A stretch of DNA of 64,000 bases from CAMLIZ01 sp966212505 (GCA_966212505.1 CBIHRS010000004.1:1-64000); one strand, 5' to 3'; positions 56,166 to 64,000 are shown, numbered from the stretch's first letter. Made by a program: numbers and translations. The notes: generated from the letters alone by a model not told the origin.

Positions 56166-58111
56166 GGGCTGAAGCGCAAAGGAGAGTCGGGCAGCGTCAA
56201 CGCGCCACGCCGCATCGAAACGAGGAAGACATTGCGGCGGCTTTCGCCAGGGGCGCGCAGGCGGTAGTCGATGGTGGCGCCGTAGCGCTCGCACAGCTCC
56301 TTGCAAATATACAAGCCGAGCCCGGTGCCGCGGCTGCGCGTCGAGAAGAAAGGCTCGAACAAATACCGCTCCACCTCGGGCGGAATCGGCGCGCCGTCGC
56401 TTTCGACCGTGAGCACCGCGCGCTGGTCGTTCTCGGCCACCAGCCGCAGCACCACCGCGCCCGGCGCGTCGCTGGCATGGCGCCGCGCGTTATCGAGCAG
56501 GTTGATCAGCACGCGGCGCAGGTGATCAGGGTCGAACAGCACGCCCAGCGGCTCACCCGGCAGCGCCACGCGCAGGCGGCTGGCTTCGCCCAGCGGGAGC
56601 TGCACGGTGCGCGCCCATTCGCTGCAGATCGCGCCGACCTCGGCGGTGGCATCGATCACGCGCACGCTGGGCGGCGTGCCGGGCGCGACCTCCATCACGT
56701 CGTCGACGATGCGCTTCAGCCGCTCGGCGTTCTCGGCCACCATGCGGGTGAGCCGCTGCTGCTGCGGCGTGAGCTGGTCTTCCTCGAGCAGTGCATTCGC
56801 CTGGGCGATCGCGGCCAGCGGGTTGCGGATCTCGTGCGCGATGCCGGCCGAGACGCGACCCATCGCGGCCAGCTTCTCCTGCCGCGTGCGGGCCTGCACC
56901 GCACGCAGGTCTTCGACGAACAGCACCGCGAGCTCCTCGCTGGCCTGCGGCTCGCCGGGCTTGGCATCGCGCAGTTGCGTGCCACGACGCGTGAAGCGCA
57001 TGCGCACGACCAGCGTGCGCGACAGGCCCGGCTCGAAGTGGAGCACCAGCTCCTTGCCCGACTCGGGCCAGAAGCCGTCTTCGAACGCCTGCTGCACCGC
57101 TTCGGCCAGGGCCGACCAGGAAGCCTGCTCGCCAAGCGCGAACGGCGCGGGCCGGCACATGCTGGTGGCACCGAGCAGCAGGCGTGCCGCGGGATTGGCG
57201 GTGCGCACCCGGCCACGGCGGTCGACCACCATCACGCCGTCCTGCATCTGCTCGATCACCAGGCGGTTCAGGCGGGCCTGCTGGCGCGCGAGCTCGAGGC
57301 TGCCGCGTGCGGTGAGCTCCTCGCGCGCGAGGCGACCCGACAGCTCGCCGGCCAGCACGGTGATCAAGAAGAAGCCGATGCCGGCCAAGCCGGCCTGCGT
57401 CATCGGCAGCGCCGCGTCTCCCGCCAGCACGCCGGCGTGCCACGCGCTCCCCAGCAGCATCAGCGCGATCGCGGCCGCGGTGCCCATCGCCATCAGGCGC
57501 GGCGTCAACACGCCGGCCATCAGCACCGGCAGCACCAGCAGCGCGACGAAGTTGAAGTTGGTGCCGCGCTCGAAGAAATGCAGCGACGAGAACGCGAGCA
57601 GGTCCACGCCGATGGTCGCCAGCCACTGCGGGCTGCGCAGCCGCGCGAACGAGCCCGGCGTGGGCAGCCTGAAGCGCGGCAGCGCCCACAAGCCCATCGC
57701 CTGCACGGCATACAGCGAGCAGATGATCAGAGGCCACGGCGAGGGCCGCACACCGAAGAAGATCCCCAGCAGCTGCGCGATCACCAGCGCCACGCCGAGC
57801 GCGGCTCGGGCGGCGGTGAAGGCCCGATAGATGCGCTGGAAGGCGCTGGTACCGGCCGATACGATGCGACGCGCCTGACGCGACAGGAACCGGCTGTCGG
57901 CCGGCTGCTCCATGCTGCCGCGCAACCAGCCCCCCGGCAGGCGCGACTCCGGCTCCTCGCCCACGGCCTCGTCGTGCAGCTCGGTGTCGACGCCGACGCC
58001 GAGCGCACCGAACCAGGATTCGTCGGGCACCTGCGAGCGATCGGTGCGGCGACGATCACCGCGGCGGCGATCGCCCTGGCGCCGGTTGACCGGCGGCAGC
58101 TCCGCCGTCAC
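56162..58111 (-). CDS. pilS: PilS, membrane sensor histidine kinase
   Basis: 649 residues. Partner of PilR. N-terminus: a basic NRRQGDRRRGDRRRTDR stretch and about 80 polar residues before six membrane helices (roughly 100-260), a PAS-type region (LNRLVIEQMQDGVMVVDRRGRVRTANPAARLLLG), phospho-His in MGRVSAGIAHEIRNPLAAIAQA near 425, and HATPase boxes NLLDNARRHA, SDGAPIPPEVERYLFEPFFSTRSRGTGLGLYICKELCERYGA. The long basic N-terminal extension is characteristic of Burkholderiales PilS as I recall it. Overlaps pilR and the next small gene by 4 nt. Confidence 0.95.
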
Positions 58112-58338
58112 GAACGTCCCCCGAGCGCGCGATGGCTCTCGCTGCAGAACAGCACATCATCCTTTCCCACGGCCTCGCTGCGCGGCAGGTGCACGCCGCA
58201 GTGCGCGCAACGCACCATCGGCTCCGCAGGCAGCGCCTTGCGCCTAGCGGAAGAAGAAGCCGGAACGGCCGGCCGCTCGCGGCCGAACGCCCACCACAGC
58301 ACGGCGCCGATCACGGCGATGAACAGCAGCGCCTTCAT
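58108..58338 (-). CDS. PP0621-family small zinc-ribbon membrane protein
   Basis: 76 residues from ATG 58338. One membrane helix at the start (LLFIAVIGAVLWWAFG) then a Cys-rich tail with MVRCAHCGVHLPRSEAV and LFCSESHRALG, a PP0621-type zinc-binding pattern (CxxC plus C/H). Function unknown. Overlaps pilS by 4 nt, so probably co-expressed with the PilSR system; the next upstream gene is the CcsA-like protein 4 nt away. Confidence 0.85.
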   Translation of the reverse strand: MKALLFIAVIGAVLWWAFGRERPAVPASSSARRKALPAEPMVRCAHCGVHLPRSEAVGKDDVLFCSESHRALGGRS

Positions 58339-58342
58339 CGGC

Positions 58343-59161
58343 TCAGACGCTCCGGTGCAGCACGACTTCGAACACGAAGCGCGAGCCGATGTAGGCCAGC
58401 AGCAGCAGCACCGCGCCCGCATAGAGCCAGCGTGTGGCGCGCTTGCCGCGCCAGCCCCAGGCATGGCGGCCGATCAGCAGCGCGGCGAACACCACCCAGC
58501 CCAGCAGCGACAGCACCGTCTTGTGGTCCCAGCGCCATTGCACGGTAGACCATGCGCCGAGCAGCAGCGTGGCCGTGAGCACGACGAAGCCGGCATCGAC
58601 GAAGCGGAAGGTCAGGCGCTCGAGCCGCAGCAGCGGCAAACCGAGCGGCCCGGTGCTGCCGGCCTTGAGCCGCAGCTGGCGATCGGCCGCGTCGAGCATC
58701 GAGGCGTGCAGCACCGCCGCGCCGAACAGCCCATAAGAGGCGACGCCCAGCATCCAGTGCAGCGGCAGCCACGGCGGGCCCGACACTACGCGCGGCTCGC
58801 CTGGGAAGATCGCTGCCGTCAACACTGCGATGGCACCGAGCGCCGACAACACGCGCCGCACCTGCGGCAGCGGCACCAGCCGGCTCTCGATCGCATGCAC
58901 GGTGAGCACCAGCCAGGCGGTGATCGACAGCACCGGCGCGAAGCCGAATCGCGCGCCGGCCCCGGCCGGCTCATCGAGACCGGCGAAGTCGATCACCAGC
59001 GCAATGCCGTGGGCCAGCCAGCCCGCCTGCCATGCGATCGCCGGCCAGCGCGAGCCAGTGCTGCGGGCGAGCGCCGCCACCACGTAGGCCACGAAGGCGA
59101 ACACCCCCAGCCCCTGGGACAGAAGGCTCACGCTCCCGACGGACCCGAACGATAGAATCAT
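58343..59161 (-). CDS. Cytochrome c assembly-type membrane protein (CcsA/YpjD-like)
   Basis: 272 residues, about eight membrane helices, of the CcmC/CcsA/HemX-like domain family, some members of which transport or handle haem. Seen: LGVFAFVAYVVAAL, WLAHGIALVIDFAGL, LPLHWMLGVASYGLFGAAVLHASML with a conserved His, and RWDHKTVLSLLGWVVFAALLIGRHAWGWRG with the WxWxHK and HAWGWRG signatures. Similar to E. coli YpjD/CorE; no other ccm gene is nearby. Divergent from ffh. ATG 59161 is preceded by TAAACT at 6 nt. Confidence 0.88.
   Translation of the reverse strand: MILSFGSVGSVSLLSQGLGVFAFVAYVVAALARSTGSRWPAIAWQAGWLAHGIALVIDFAGLDEPAGAGARFGFAPVLSITAWLVLTVHAIESRLVPLPQVRRVLSALGAIAVLTAAIFPGEPRVVSGPPWLPLHWMLGVASYGLFGAAVLHASMLDAADRQLRLKAGSTGPLGLPLLRLERLTFRFVDAGFVVLTATLLLGAWSTVQWRWDHKTVLSLLGWVVFAALLIGRHAWGWRGKRATRWLYAGAVLLLLAYIGSRFVFEVVLHRSV
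59153..59158 (+). promoter_or_regulatory. -10-like TAGAAT upstream of ffh
   Basis: TAGAAT overlaps the start codon region of the CcsA-like gene on the other strand and lies 56 nt before the ffh ATG. No clear -35. Divergent, overlapping expression signals are likely. Confidence 0.35.
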
Positions 59162-59214
59162 CCAGACAGTTTACTTTCGCGCCCCGCAGTCGCCGGGTGT
59201 CGCGCCCCACCCTC

Positions 59215-60597
59215 ATGGCTTCCGCCCTCACCGATCGACTGTCGCGCCTGGTCAAGACCATGCGCGGCCAGGCCCGCATCACCGAAAGCAACGTGCAGGA
59301 CATGCTGCGCGAGGTGCGCATGGCATTGCTCGAGGCGGACGTCGCGCTGCCCGTGGTGCGCGACTTCATCGCCCGCGTCAAGGAAAAGGCGCTCGGCCAG
59401 GAGGTGGTCGGCTCGCTGAACCCCGGCCAGGCGCTGGTGGGCATCGTGCACAAGGAACTCGCCACGACCATGGGCGAGGGCATCAGCGACATCGACCTCG
59501 CGACGCAGCCGCCGGCGGTGATCCTGATGGCCGGCCTGCAGGGCGCCGGCAAGACCACCACCACCGCCAAGCTCGCGAAGCACCTGATCGAGAAGCGCCG
59601 CAAGAAGGTGCTCACCGTCTCGGCCGACGTGTACCGCCCCGCTGCCATCGAGCAGCTGAAGACGGTGACGAAGCAGGCGGGCGCCGAGTGGTTCCCGTCC
59701 AGCCCCGACCAGAAGCCGCGCGAGATCGCGCTGTCGGCGCTGGACTACGCGAAGCGCCACTATGTCGACGTGCTGCTGGTGGACACCGCCGGCCGGCTCG
59801 CGATCGACGAGGCGCTGATGGCCGAGATCCGCGACCTGCATGCGGCGCTCAAGCCGGTGGAGACGCTGTTCGTCGTCGACGCGATGCAGGGCCAGGATGC
59901 GGTCAACACCGCCAAGGCCTTCAAGGAGGCGCTGCCGCTCACCGGCGTGGTGCTGACCAAGCTCGACGGCGATTCGCGCGGCGGCGCGGCGCTGTCGGTG
60001 CGGCAGGTGACCGGCGCGCCGATCAAGTTTGCCGGCGTCTCCGAGAAGATCGACGGCCTCGAGGTCTTCGATGCCGACCGCCATGCCGGCCGGGTGCTGG
60101 GCATGGGCGACATCGTCGCGCTGGTCGAGGAAGTGCAGAAGGGCGTCGACCTGCAGGCCGCGCAGAAGCTGGCCGACAAGGTCAAGTCCGGCGGCGACTT
60201 CGACCTCAACGACTTCCTCTCGCAGATCAGCCAGATGAAGAAGATGGGCGGCCTCGCCGGGCTGATGGACAAGCTGCCCACCGAGCTGATGAACAAGGCC
60301 AAGGCCGGCCCCGCCGACATGGACCGCGCCGAGCGCGACGTGCGCCGCATGGAAGGCATCATCAACTCGATGACACCGCTCGAGCGCCGCAAGCCCGAGC
60401 TGATCAAGGCCAGCCGCAAGCGCCGCATCGCCGCGGGCGCCGGTGTGCAGGTGCAGGAAGTCAACCGCCTGCTCAATCAGTTCGAGCAGATGCAGGGCAT
60501 GATGAAGAAGATGAAGGGCGGCGGCCTGATGAAGATGATGAAGCGCATGGGCGGCCTGAAGGGCCTGGGCGGCATGGGCGGACTCGGCGGGCGCTGA
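59215..60597 (+). CDS. ffh: Signal recognition particle protein Ffh (SRP54)
   Basis: 460 residues from ATG 59215. GTPase that binds 4.5S RNA and signal anchors for cotranslational insertion. N-domain ALTDRLSRLVKTMRGQ; G-domain loops GLQGAGKTTTTAKLAK, DVYRPAAIEQL, VDTAGRLAIDEALM, TKLDGDSRGGAALS; M-domain Met-rich LMDKLPTELM, IINSMTPLERRKPELI, RIAAGAGVQVQEVNRLL and the Met/Gly tail. ftsY is 0.8 kb downstream, convergent. Confidence 0.98.
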   Translation: MASALTDRLSRLVKTMRGQARITESNVQDMLREVRMALLEADVALPVVRDFIARVKEKALGQEVVGSLNPGQALVGIVHKELATTMGEGISDIDLATQPPAVILMAGLQGAGKTTTTAKLAKHLIEKRRKKVLTVSADVYRPAAIEQLKTVTKQAGAEWFPSSPDQKPREIALSALDYAKRHYVDVLLVDTAGRLAIDEALMAEIRDLHAALKPVETLFVVDAMQGQDAVNTAKAFKEALPLTGVVLTKLDGDSRGGAALSVRQVTGAPIKFAGVSEKIDGLEVFDADRHAGRVLGMGDIVALVEEVQKGVDLQAAQKLADKVKSGGDFDLNDFLSQISQMKKMGGLAGLMDKLPTELMNKAKAGPADMDRAERDVRRMEGIINSMTPLERRKPELIKASRKRRIAAGAGVQVQEVNRLLNQFEQMQGMMKKMKGGGLMKMMKRMGGLKGLGGMGGLGGR

Positions 60598-60607
60598 TTG
60601 CCTGCAC

Positions 60608-60628
60608 CGGGCCGTCGGATACGGCCCG
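60608..60628 (+). other. GC-rich hairpin after ffh
   Basis: CGGGCCGT-CGGAT-ACGGCCCG, 8-bp stem just after the ffh stop. It lacks a T-tract, so termination is only possible, and it may serve as an mRNA 3'-end stabiliser. Confidence 0.45.
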
Positions 60629-60642
60629 ATACCGAACATTGA

Positions 60643-60671
60643 TTGACCCGGCAGGCACCGTCGGTTACGTT
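60643..60671 (+). promoter_or_regulatory. Predicted sigma-70 promoter for the DUF2726 gene
   Basis: TTGACC-N17-TACGTT, the best-spaced hexamer pair noticed in this part of the window, 30 nt before ATG 60702. Confidence 0.5.
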
Positions 60672-60701
60672 CGCAACTCCGCGTTGTTCTACGAAAACTA
60701 G

Positions 60702-61427
60702 ATGGATACCTGGGTTCTGCTCGCGGTAGCTGCCGTTTTGTTGGGAATGGCGCTGCTGCTGGTGTTGCGCCGCCGCAAGCAGGCCTCGGCCTCTGCACCG
60801 GCCTCGCGACACAAGAAGCCGTCGCTCGAGGCGCTGGATACCGTGGCTGCCTGGGAGCCGCAGGTGATGCGCATCCTCTCCAGCCACGAGCGCGACGCTT
60901 ACGCCACCCTGGTGAAGGCCCTGCCCGAATACATGGTGCTGGGCCAGGTGCCGCTGGCGCGCTTTCTGCGCGTGCCCACCCGCCACTCCTATGCCGAATG
61001 GCTCAGCCGCGTCGGCAGCCTGAGCGCCGACCTGCTGGTGTGCGACCGCTCGTCGCAGGTGCTCGCGGTGGTGGAGGTGCACTCCTCGCGCGACAGCCTG
61101 CGCAGCCGCCAGCGCCATGAGCGGATGATCCGTGTGCTCAAGGCCGCCGGCATCCGCGTGCTGGTGTGGCGCGAGGGTGAGCTGCCCTCGCCTGCCTCGG
61201 TGCGCGAGCTGCTCGCACCGGGCGATGCCGCCGCGCAGCCCAGCCGGGCCGAAACCAGCCGGCCGATGCCCGGCCCGCTGAGCGCGATCCCGGTGGCCGA
61301 CGTCGAAGACACGCTGCCGGGCGAACTTGCCGAGCTGCGCGAGCCGCCGCCCTCCACCTGGTTCGACGACTTCGAATCGCAGCCCACGGCCAGCTCGCCG
61401 CCGCCGCCGCGGGTCACCGGCCTCTGA
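60702..61427 (+). CDS. DUF2726 domain membrane-anchored protein
   Basis: 241 residues. An N-terminal anchor (WVLLAVAAVLLGMALLLVL), then a DUF2726 domain (about residues 50-160): SSHERDAYATLVKALPEYMVLGQVPLARFLRVP, SADLLVCDRSSQVLAVVEVHSSRD, RHERMIRVLKAAGIRVLVW. The domain has the D...E-x-x-fold of PD-(D/E)xK nuclease-like proteins, but the canonical E-x-D-D/K after the Glu reads EVHS. The last 75 residues are disordered and Pro/Ser-rich. Nuclease activity is inference and uncertain. No close partner gene apart from ffh/ftsY. Confidence 0.82.
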   Translation: MDTWVLLAVAAVLLGMALLLVLRRRKQASASAPASRHKKPSLEALDTVAAWEPQVMRILSSHERDAYATLVKALPEYMVLGQVPLARFLRVPTRHSYAEWLSRVGSLSADLLVCDRSSQVLAVVEVHSSRDSLRSRQRHERMIRVLKAAGIRVLVWREGELPSPASVRELLAPGDAAAQPSRAETSRPMPGPLSAIPVADVEDTLPGELAELREPPPSTWFDDFESQPTASSPPPPRVTGL

Positions 61428-61431
61428 CCGT

Positions 61432-62550
61432 TCAGCTCAGCAGCGCCTGCGCGAATTCGCGGGCCTTGAAGGTCTCGAGGTCTTCGAGCTTCTCGCCCAC
61501 GCCGATGAAATACACCGGCACCGGCTTCTCGCGCGCGATGGCCGCCAGCACGCCGCCCTTGGCGGTGCCGTCGAGCTTGGTGACGATCAGGCCGGTGAGC
61601 TGCAATGCGTCATCAAAGGCCCTGACCTGCGCGAGCGCGTTCTGCCCGGTGTTGCCGTCGACCACCAGCAGCACCTCGTGCGGCGCGGTGCCGTCGGCCT
61701 TGGCGATCACGCGGCGGATCTTCTTCAGCTCTTCCATCAGGTGCAGCTGCGTGGGCAGGCGGCCCGCCGTGTCGGCGATCACCACGTCGCAGCCGCGCGC
61801 CTTGCCGGCCACCACCGCGTCGTAGGTCACCGCGGCCGGGTCGCCGCCTTCCTGGCTGACGATCTGCACCTCGTTGCGGTCGGCCCAGACGCCGAGCTGC
61901 TCGCGTGCCGCGGCACGGAAGGTATCGGCCGCGGCCAGCAGCACCTTCTGCCTGGCATCCGCGAGGTGGCGCGTCAGCTTGCCGATGCTCGTGGTCTTGC
62001 CCGCGCCGTTGACGCCCACGACCATGATCACCGTGGGCGTGTAGCGGCCGATGGCCAGCGGGCGCTCCAGCGGCTGCAGCAGGTCGGCGATGGCATCGAC
62101 CAGCAGCAGGCGCACCGCCTTGGGATCGGTGGCCTTGGCCTCCTTCACGCGGCGCTTCAGGTCGCCCAGCAGGAACTCGGTGGCCTTGACGCCGGCGTCG
62201 GCCATCAGCAAAGCGGCCTCGAGCTCTTCGTACAGCGCATCGTCGATCTGTGTGCCGGTGAACACCTGGGCAATGCTGGAGCCGGTCTTGCGCAGGCCCT
62301 GGCGCAGGCGATCGAGCCAGCCCTTGCGCTCGGCCGGTGCAGGCGCCGGCACCTCCTCGACCGCTTCGACCTGCGCAGCCATCGCAGGTTCGGCGATGGC
62401 TGGCGCGGGCACGGGTGCCGGGACAGGAACGGAGACTGGCGCCGGAGCAGCCACCGGCGCGGCAGGCGCAGCGATGGGTGCGGGCGGTGGCGGCGTCACC
62501 TCGGGCGGAGGCGCCGGCGGTGCGAACTTTTTCTTGAAGAAGCTGAACAT
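61432..62550 (-). CDS. ftsY: SRP receptor FtsY
   Basis: 372 residues from ATG 62550. GTPase receptor of Ffh at the membrane. Starts FSFFKKKF, an amphipathic membrane-binding patch, then a Pro/Ala-rich linker of about 65 residues in place of the acidic A domain of E. coli, then NG domains: GWLDRLRQGLRKTG, GVNGAGKTTSIGKLTRHL, AADTFRAAAREQL, IADTAGRLPTQLHLMEEL, TKLDGTAKGGVLAAI. Divergent from tRNA-Met and convergent with the DUF2726 gene. Confidence 0.97.
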   Translation of the reverse strand: MFSFFKKKFAPPAPPPEVTPPPPAPIAAPAAPVAAPAPVSVPVPAPVPAPAIAEPAMAAQVEAVEEVPAPAPAERKGWLDRLRQGLRKTGSSIAQVFTGTQIDDALYEELEAALLMADAGVKATEFLLGDLKRRVKEAKATDPKAVRLLLVDAIADLLQPLERPLAIGRYTPTVIMVVGVNGAGKTTSIGKLTRHLADARQKVLLAAADTFRAAAREQLGVWADRNEVQIVSQEGGDPAAVTYDAVVAGKARGCDVVIADTAGRLPTQLHLMEELKKIRRVIAKADGTAPHEVLLVVDGNTGQNALAQVRAFDDALQLTGLIVTKLDGTAKGGVLAAIAREKPVPVYFIGVGEKLEDLETFKAREFAQALLS

Positions 62551-62597
62551 CAAATGGGTGGGTGTTGGGGGCTGGACGCCAACCGCGAATCTCACGC

Positions 62598-62603
62598 TAT
62601 AAT
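62598..62603 (+). promoter_or_regulatory. Perfect TATAAT upstream of tRNA-Met
   Basis: TATAAT 12 nt before the mature tRNA 5' end. No good -35 at 16-18 nt upstream. GCGGG follows, a GC-rich discriminator typical of stable-RNA promoters. Confidence 0.7.
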
Positions 62604-62615
62604 CGCGGGCTTGCA

Positions 62616-62692
<77 letters not shown>

Positions 62693-62697
62693 AACAC

Positions 62698-62733
62698 AAC
62701 GCCGAACTGTTCTCAGTTCGGCGTTTTCGTTTG
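62698..62733 (+). terminator. Rho-independent terminator after tRNA-Met
   Basis: AACGCCGAACTG-TTCT-CAGTTCGGCGTT followed by TTCGTTTGG. A 12-bp stem with a short loop and a T-rich end, 5 nt after the tRNA. Confidence 0.93.
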
Positions 62734-62745
62734 GATTTTCCTTTT

Positions 62746-62965
62746 GCGATCAACACTTAGGCGCCTCATCTGCAGGTTGCCAGTATCGCGGCAACAGCGG
62801 CAAATCGGCCGGTTTGACTGTGCAGCGGATGCGGGTCTCAATTTGCATGCTGCAAAATGAGGCACCGCAACCTGCAGAATAGTCGTTGCGCGACAAGCAC
62901 TTATGCGTTTTCCCAAGGCATGCGGTTGCCGCACTCCATTGCCTAGAGGTTCTGCAAATTGAGAC
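62746..62965. repeat. Nested inverted and direct repeats in a gene-free stretch behind tRNA-Met
   Basis: Gene-free DNA from 62734 to 63066. Direct repeat: GCGATCAACACTTAGGCG (62746) and GCGACAAGCACTTATGCG (62889). Inverted: TCTGCAGGTTGC (62769-62780) with GCAACCTGCAGA (62867-62878), 12 bp. Inverted: GTCTCAATTTGCA (62835-62847) with TGCAAATTGAGAC (62953-62965), 13 bp. A third TGCAAA-A-TGAG copy at 62851-62861 forms a local hairpin with the first. No coding capacity and no match to a known element that I can name. Confidence 0.7.
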
Positions 62966-63066
62966 TTTCGACTGGTGAGTTGGGGTTACCTGTATCTGTT
63001 CTAATCGCAACGCGCCGCAGTCGAGCGCAGCGCCAACCTTCCTCGCTCAACCGATAGGCCACCCTC

Positions 63067-63375
63067 ATGAAGATCGTCGAGACGAACACAGACGGCCATC
63101 GCGTCTTCAAGGTCTACCCTCGCAACTCGGCTCGTAAGCCGGACGAGGCGTTAAGCGCGCTGGTTCGCGCGCTCGACGCGATGCAAGTGCCGTATGTAGT
63201 GGGGCCGAAGGCTGGGGACGAACTGCTATTGCTGTCGTTCGGCCCCGTCAGCGACGCACAGCGCGACGAGTTGTGCAAGGAGTGGGGCACCTGCATGAAA
63301 GCGACCTCGACTCAATACGAACTCCGCCACCAGCATGACAAAGCTGTAAAGGTTGTCCCCGGCGGCGGTGGATAA
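63067..63375 (+). CDS. Hypothetical protein, lower-GC island-like gene
   Basis: 102 residues, no family recognised. Composition is mixed with balanced charged residues, no signal peptide and no membrane helix. The middle KPDEALSALVRALDAMQVPYVVGPKAGDELLLLSFGP looks like a compact alpha/beta fold. The DNA is less GC-rich than the core genes to its left. The start at ATG 63067 has only GATAGG upstream. Could be part of a mobile segment that begins behind tRNA-Met. Confidence 0.6.
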   Translation: MKIVETNTDGHRVFKVYPRNSARKPDEALSALVRALDAMQVPYVVGPKAGDELLLLSFGPVSDAQRDELCKEWGTCMKATSTQYELRHQHDKAVKVVPGGGG

Positions 63376-63435
63376 AGTTGTGAGTCAGCGCGGGACGAGC
63401 GACGTAAGTCGCTGCCAGCGTACAGCTCGCATTGG

Positions 63436-63456
63436 AGTGCTCCAAAATAGAGCACT
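63436..63456. other. Short hairpin between two convergent genes
   Basis: AGTGCTC-CAAAATA-GAGCACT, 7 bp with a 7-nt loop, in the gap between the convergent hypothetical genes. It could act as a weak terminator; there is no T-run on either strand beyond a few bases. Confidence 0.4.
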
Positions 63457-63471
63457 TCATATAGTTCTACT

Positions 63472-64000
63472 TCAATGGGCCTGCGCACGCTCTATGCGTT
63501 CGATCCACTTGACAGAGTCGCGAAAATCGAAGTTCTGCGCCAAGTATCGGAGCTCGGGAGCCCAATCGTTTACTTCCGTCTTGAGTGCGTGCAGGACCGC
63601 CGCATCGACGAATGGTGGAGCATTGGACACCACGCGCTCCAGCCACGGCGCGAATTGATCCGGGGACCAATGGGCCATCGAATCGACCTCTAATGAGGAC
63701 AGATATGTACCGACCTCTTGTGTTGCGGCTGCAACCTTAGCCGCTTCCACTGCGTCTTGGCCGGTATAGCTTCCTCTGCGCACCTCTAGAAGGTTCTGAA
63801 GACTCTTGCGATAGGGCTTGACGATGCTTCGGGTTACGTCGAGGCAGGCCATGCGAGCCCAAGGTTCCAGTACCTCACGAACAGAATCATCCGCACCTAC
63901 CAGTTCGAGAACGGCTCGCGACTCTCTAGTGAGTTTGTACGCTTCGGCAGCTGGTACTGGACCCGTTAGCCGCCCCGCGCCAGCAAGGAGCCGCATGACC
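63472..64000 (-). CDS. Hypothetical protein, 5' end outside window
   Basis: The frame is open to the right edge; the visible 174 residues from the internal ATG 63996 may not be the true start. No family recognised. Largely helical, with SVREVLEPWARMACLDVTRSIVKPYRKSLQNLLEVRRGSY, then HWSPDQFAPWLERVVSNAP and a charged C-terminus ending WIERIERAQAH. No transmembrane segment or known motif. Lower GC than the core genes, as for its convergent neighbour. Confidence 0.6.
   Translation of the reverse strand, partial: VMRLLAGAGRLTGPVPAAEAYKLTRESRAVLELVGADDSVREVLEPWARMACLDVTRSIVKPYRKSLQNLLEVRRGSYTGQDAVEAAKVAAATQEVGTYLSSLEVDSMAHWSPDQFAPWLERVVSNAPPFVDAAVLHALKTEVNDWAPELRYLAQNFDFRDSVKWIERIERAQAH

Noticed and set aside
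60608..60628. Rho-independent terminator of ffh
   Set aside because: Good stem but no T-run; kept only as a hairpin.
62713..63010. Two short minus-strand open frames (73 and 86 residues) behind tRNA-Met
   Set aside because: They run through the terminator and nested repeats, overlap each other in different frames and have no ribosome-binding site.
62734..63066. Integron attC-like site
   Set aside because: Some palindromic arms suggested attC, but the conserved core GTTRRRY/RYYYAAC pair is not present in the right order.

Overview
The window looks like chromosomal DNA from a high-GC betaproteobacterium of the order Burkholderiales, probably near the Rubrivivax/Leptothrix/Methylibium/Comamonadaceae group. 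The evidence is the gene content and order (coxB with a fused cytochrome c; gpsA-secB-grxC-rhodanese; yqgE-yqgF-pyrR-pyrB-pyrC'; rubredoxin-thiD-hemL; aroQ-accB-accC-prmA; pilS-pilR beside ampD) and an intergenic repeat of a type I recall from that group. Almost all of it is compact core genome with many 4-nt ATGA overlaps. No insertion sequence, CRISPR array, prophage or rRNA operon is visible.

Layout. 1-2.8 kb: DUF2244-coxB-coxA (coxA runs off the left edge), part of a haem-copper terminal oxidase. 2.9-5.1 kb: a divergent pair, a BioC-like methyltransferase and comF-trmL. 5.1-8.7 kb: gpsA-secB-grxC-rhodanese on minus, divergent from gpmA-DUF488 on plus. 8.7-13.7 kb: a pyrimidine operon read from yqgE through ruvX, pyrR, pyrB and an inactive-type dihydroorotase to plsC and a small TonB-like protein. 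13.8-20.9 kb: a photolyase and a tripartite RND efflux operon. 21.1-32.5 kb: the complete pilGHIJ-chpA chemosensory system for type IV pilus motility, followed by a GGDEF protein. 32.6-42.9 kb: rubredoxin on minus, then a plus-strand run of biosynthesis and cell-wall genes (thiD, hemL, mpl, esterase, RNase II-like, TonB-like, aroE, mtgA, an unknown gene and a TlpA-like thioredoxin). 43.0-48.3 kb: aroQ-accB-accC-prmA, a zinc-ribbon membrane protein and a PfkB kinase. 48.3-53.7 kb: DUF167, a lysine/alanine-repeat histone H1-like protein, and nrdB/nrdA. 54.0-59.2 kb: ampD, pilR, pilS, a small PP0621-type protein and a cytochrome c assembly-type membrane protein. 59.2-62.6 kb: both SRP GTPases, ffh and ftsY, flanking a DUF2726 protein. 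62.6-64.0 kb: tRNA-Met with a terminator, then a lower-GC stretch with nested repeats and two unrecognised genes.

Functional themes: type IV pilus control appears twice (PilGHIJ-ChpA for signalling, PilSR for sigma-54 transcription of pilin). Cell-wall synthesis and recycling are represented by mpl, mtgA and ampD. Deoxynucleotide supply is encoded by nrdA/nrdB, whose upstream region carries two NrdR-box-like sequences 31 bp apart and whose intergenic gap folds into consecutive hairpins.

I found no clearly new multi-gene system. The points that best merit follow-up are the structured nrdA-nrdB gap, the repeat-rich low-GC segment behind tRNA-Met, the BioC-like protein without a SAM-binding glycine motif, the DUF2726 protein with an altered nuclease-like core, and a set of -10-like hexamers placed 6-7 nt from start codons, which suggests leaderless mRNAs.
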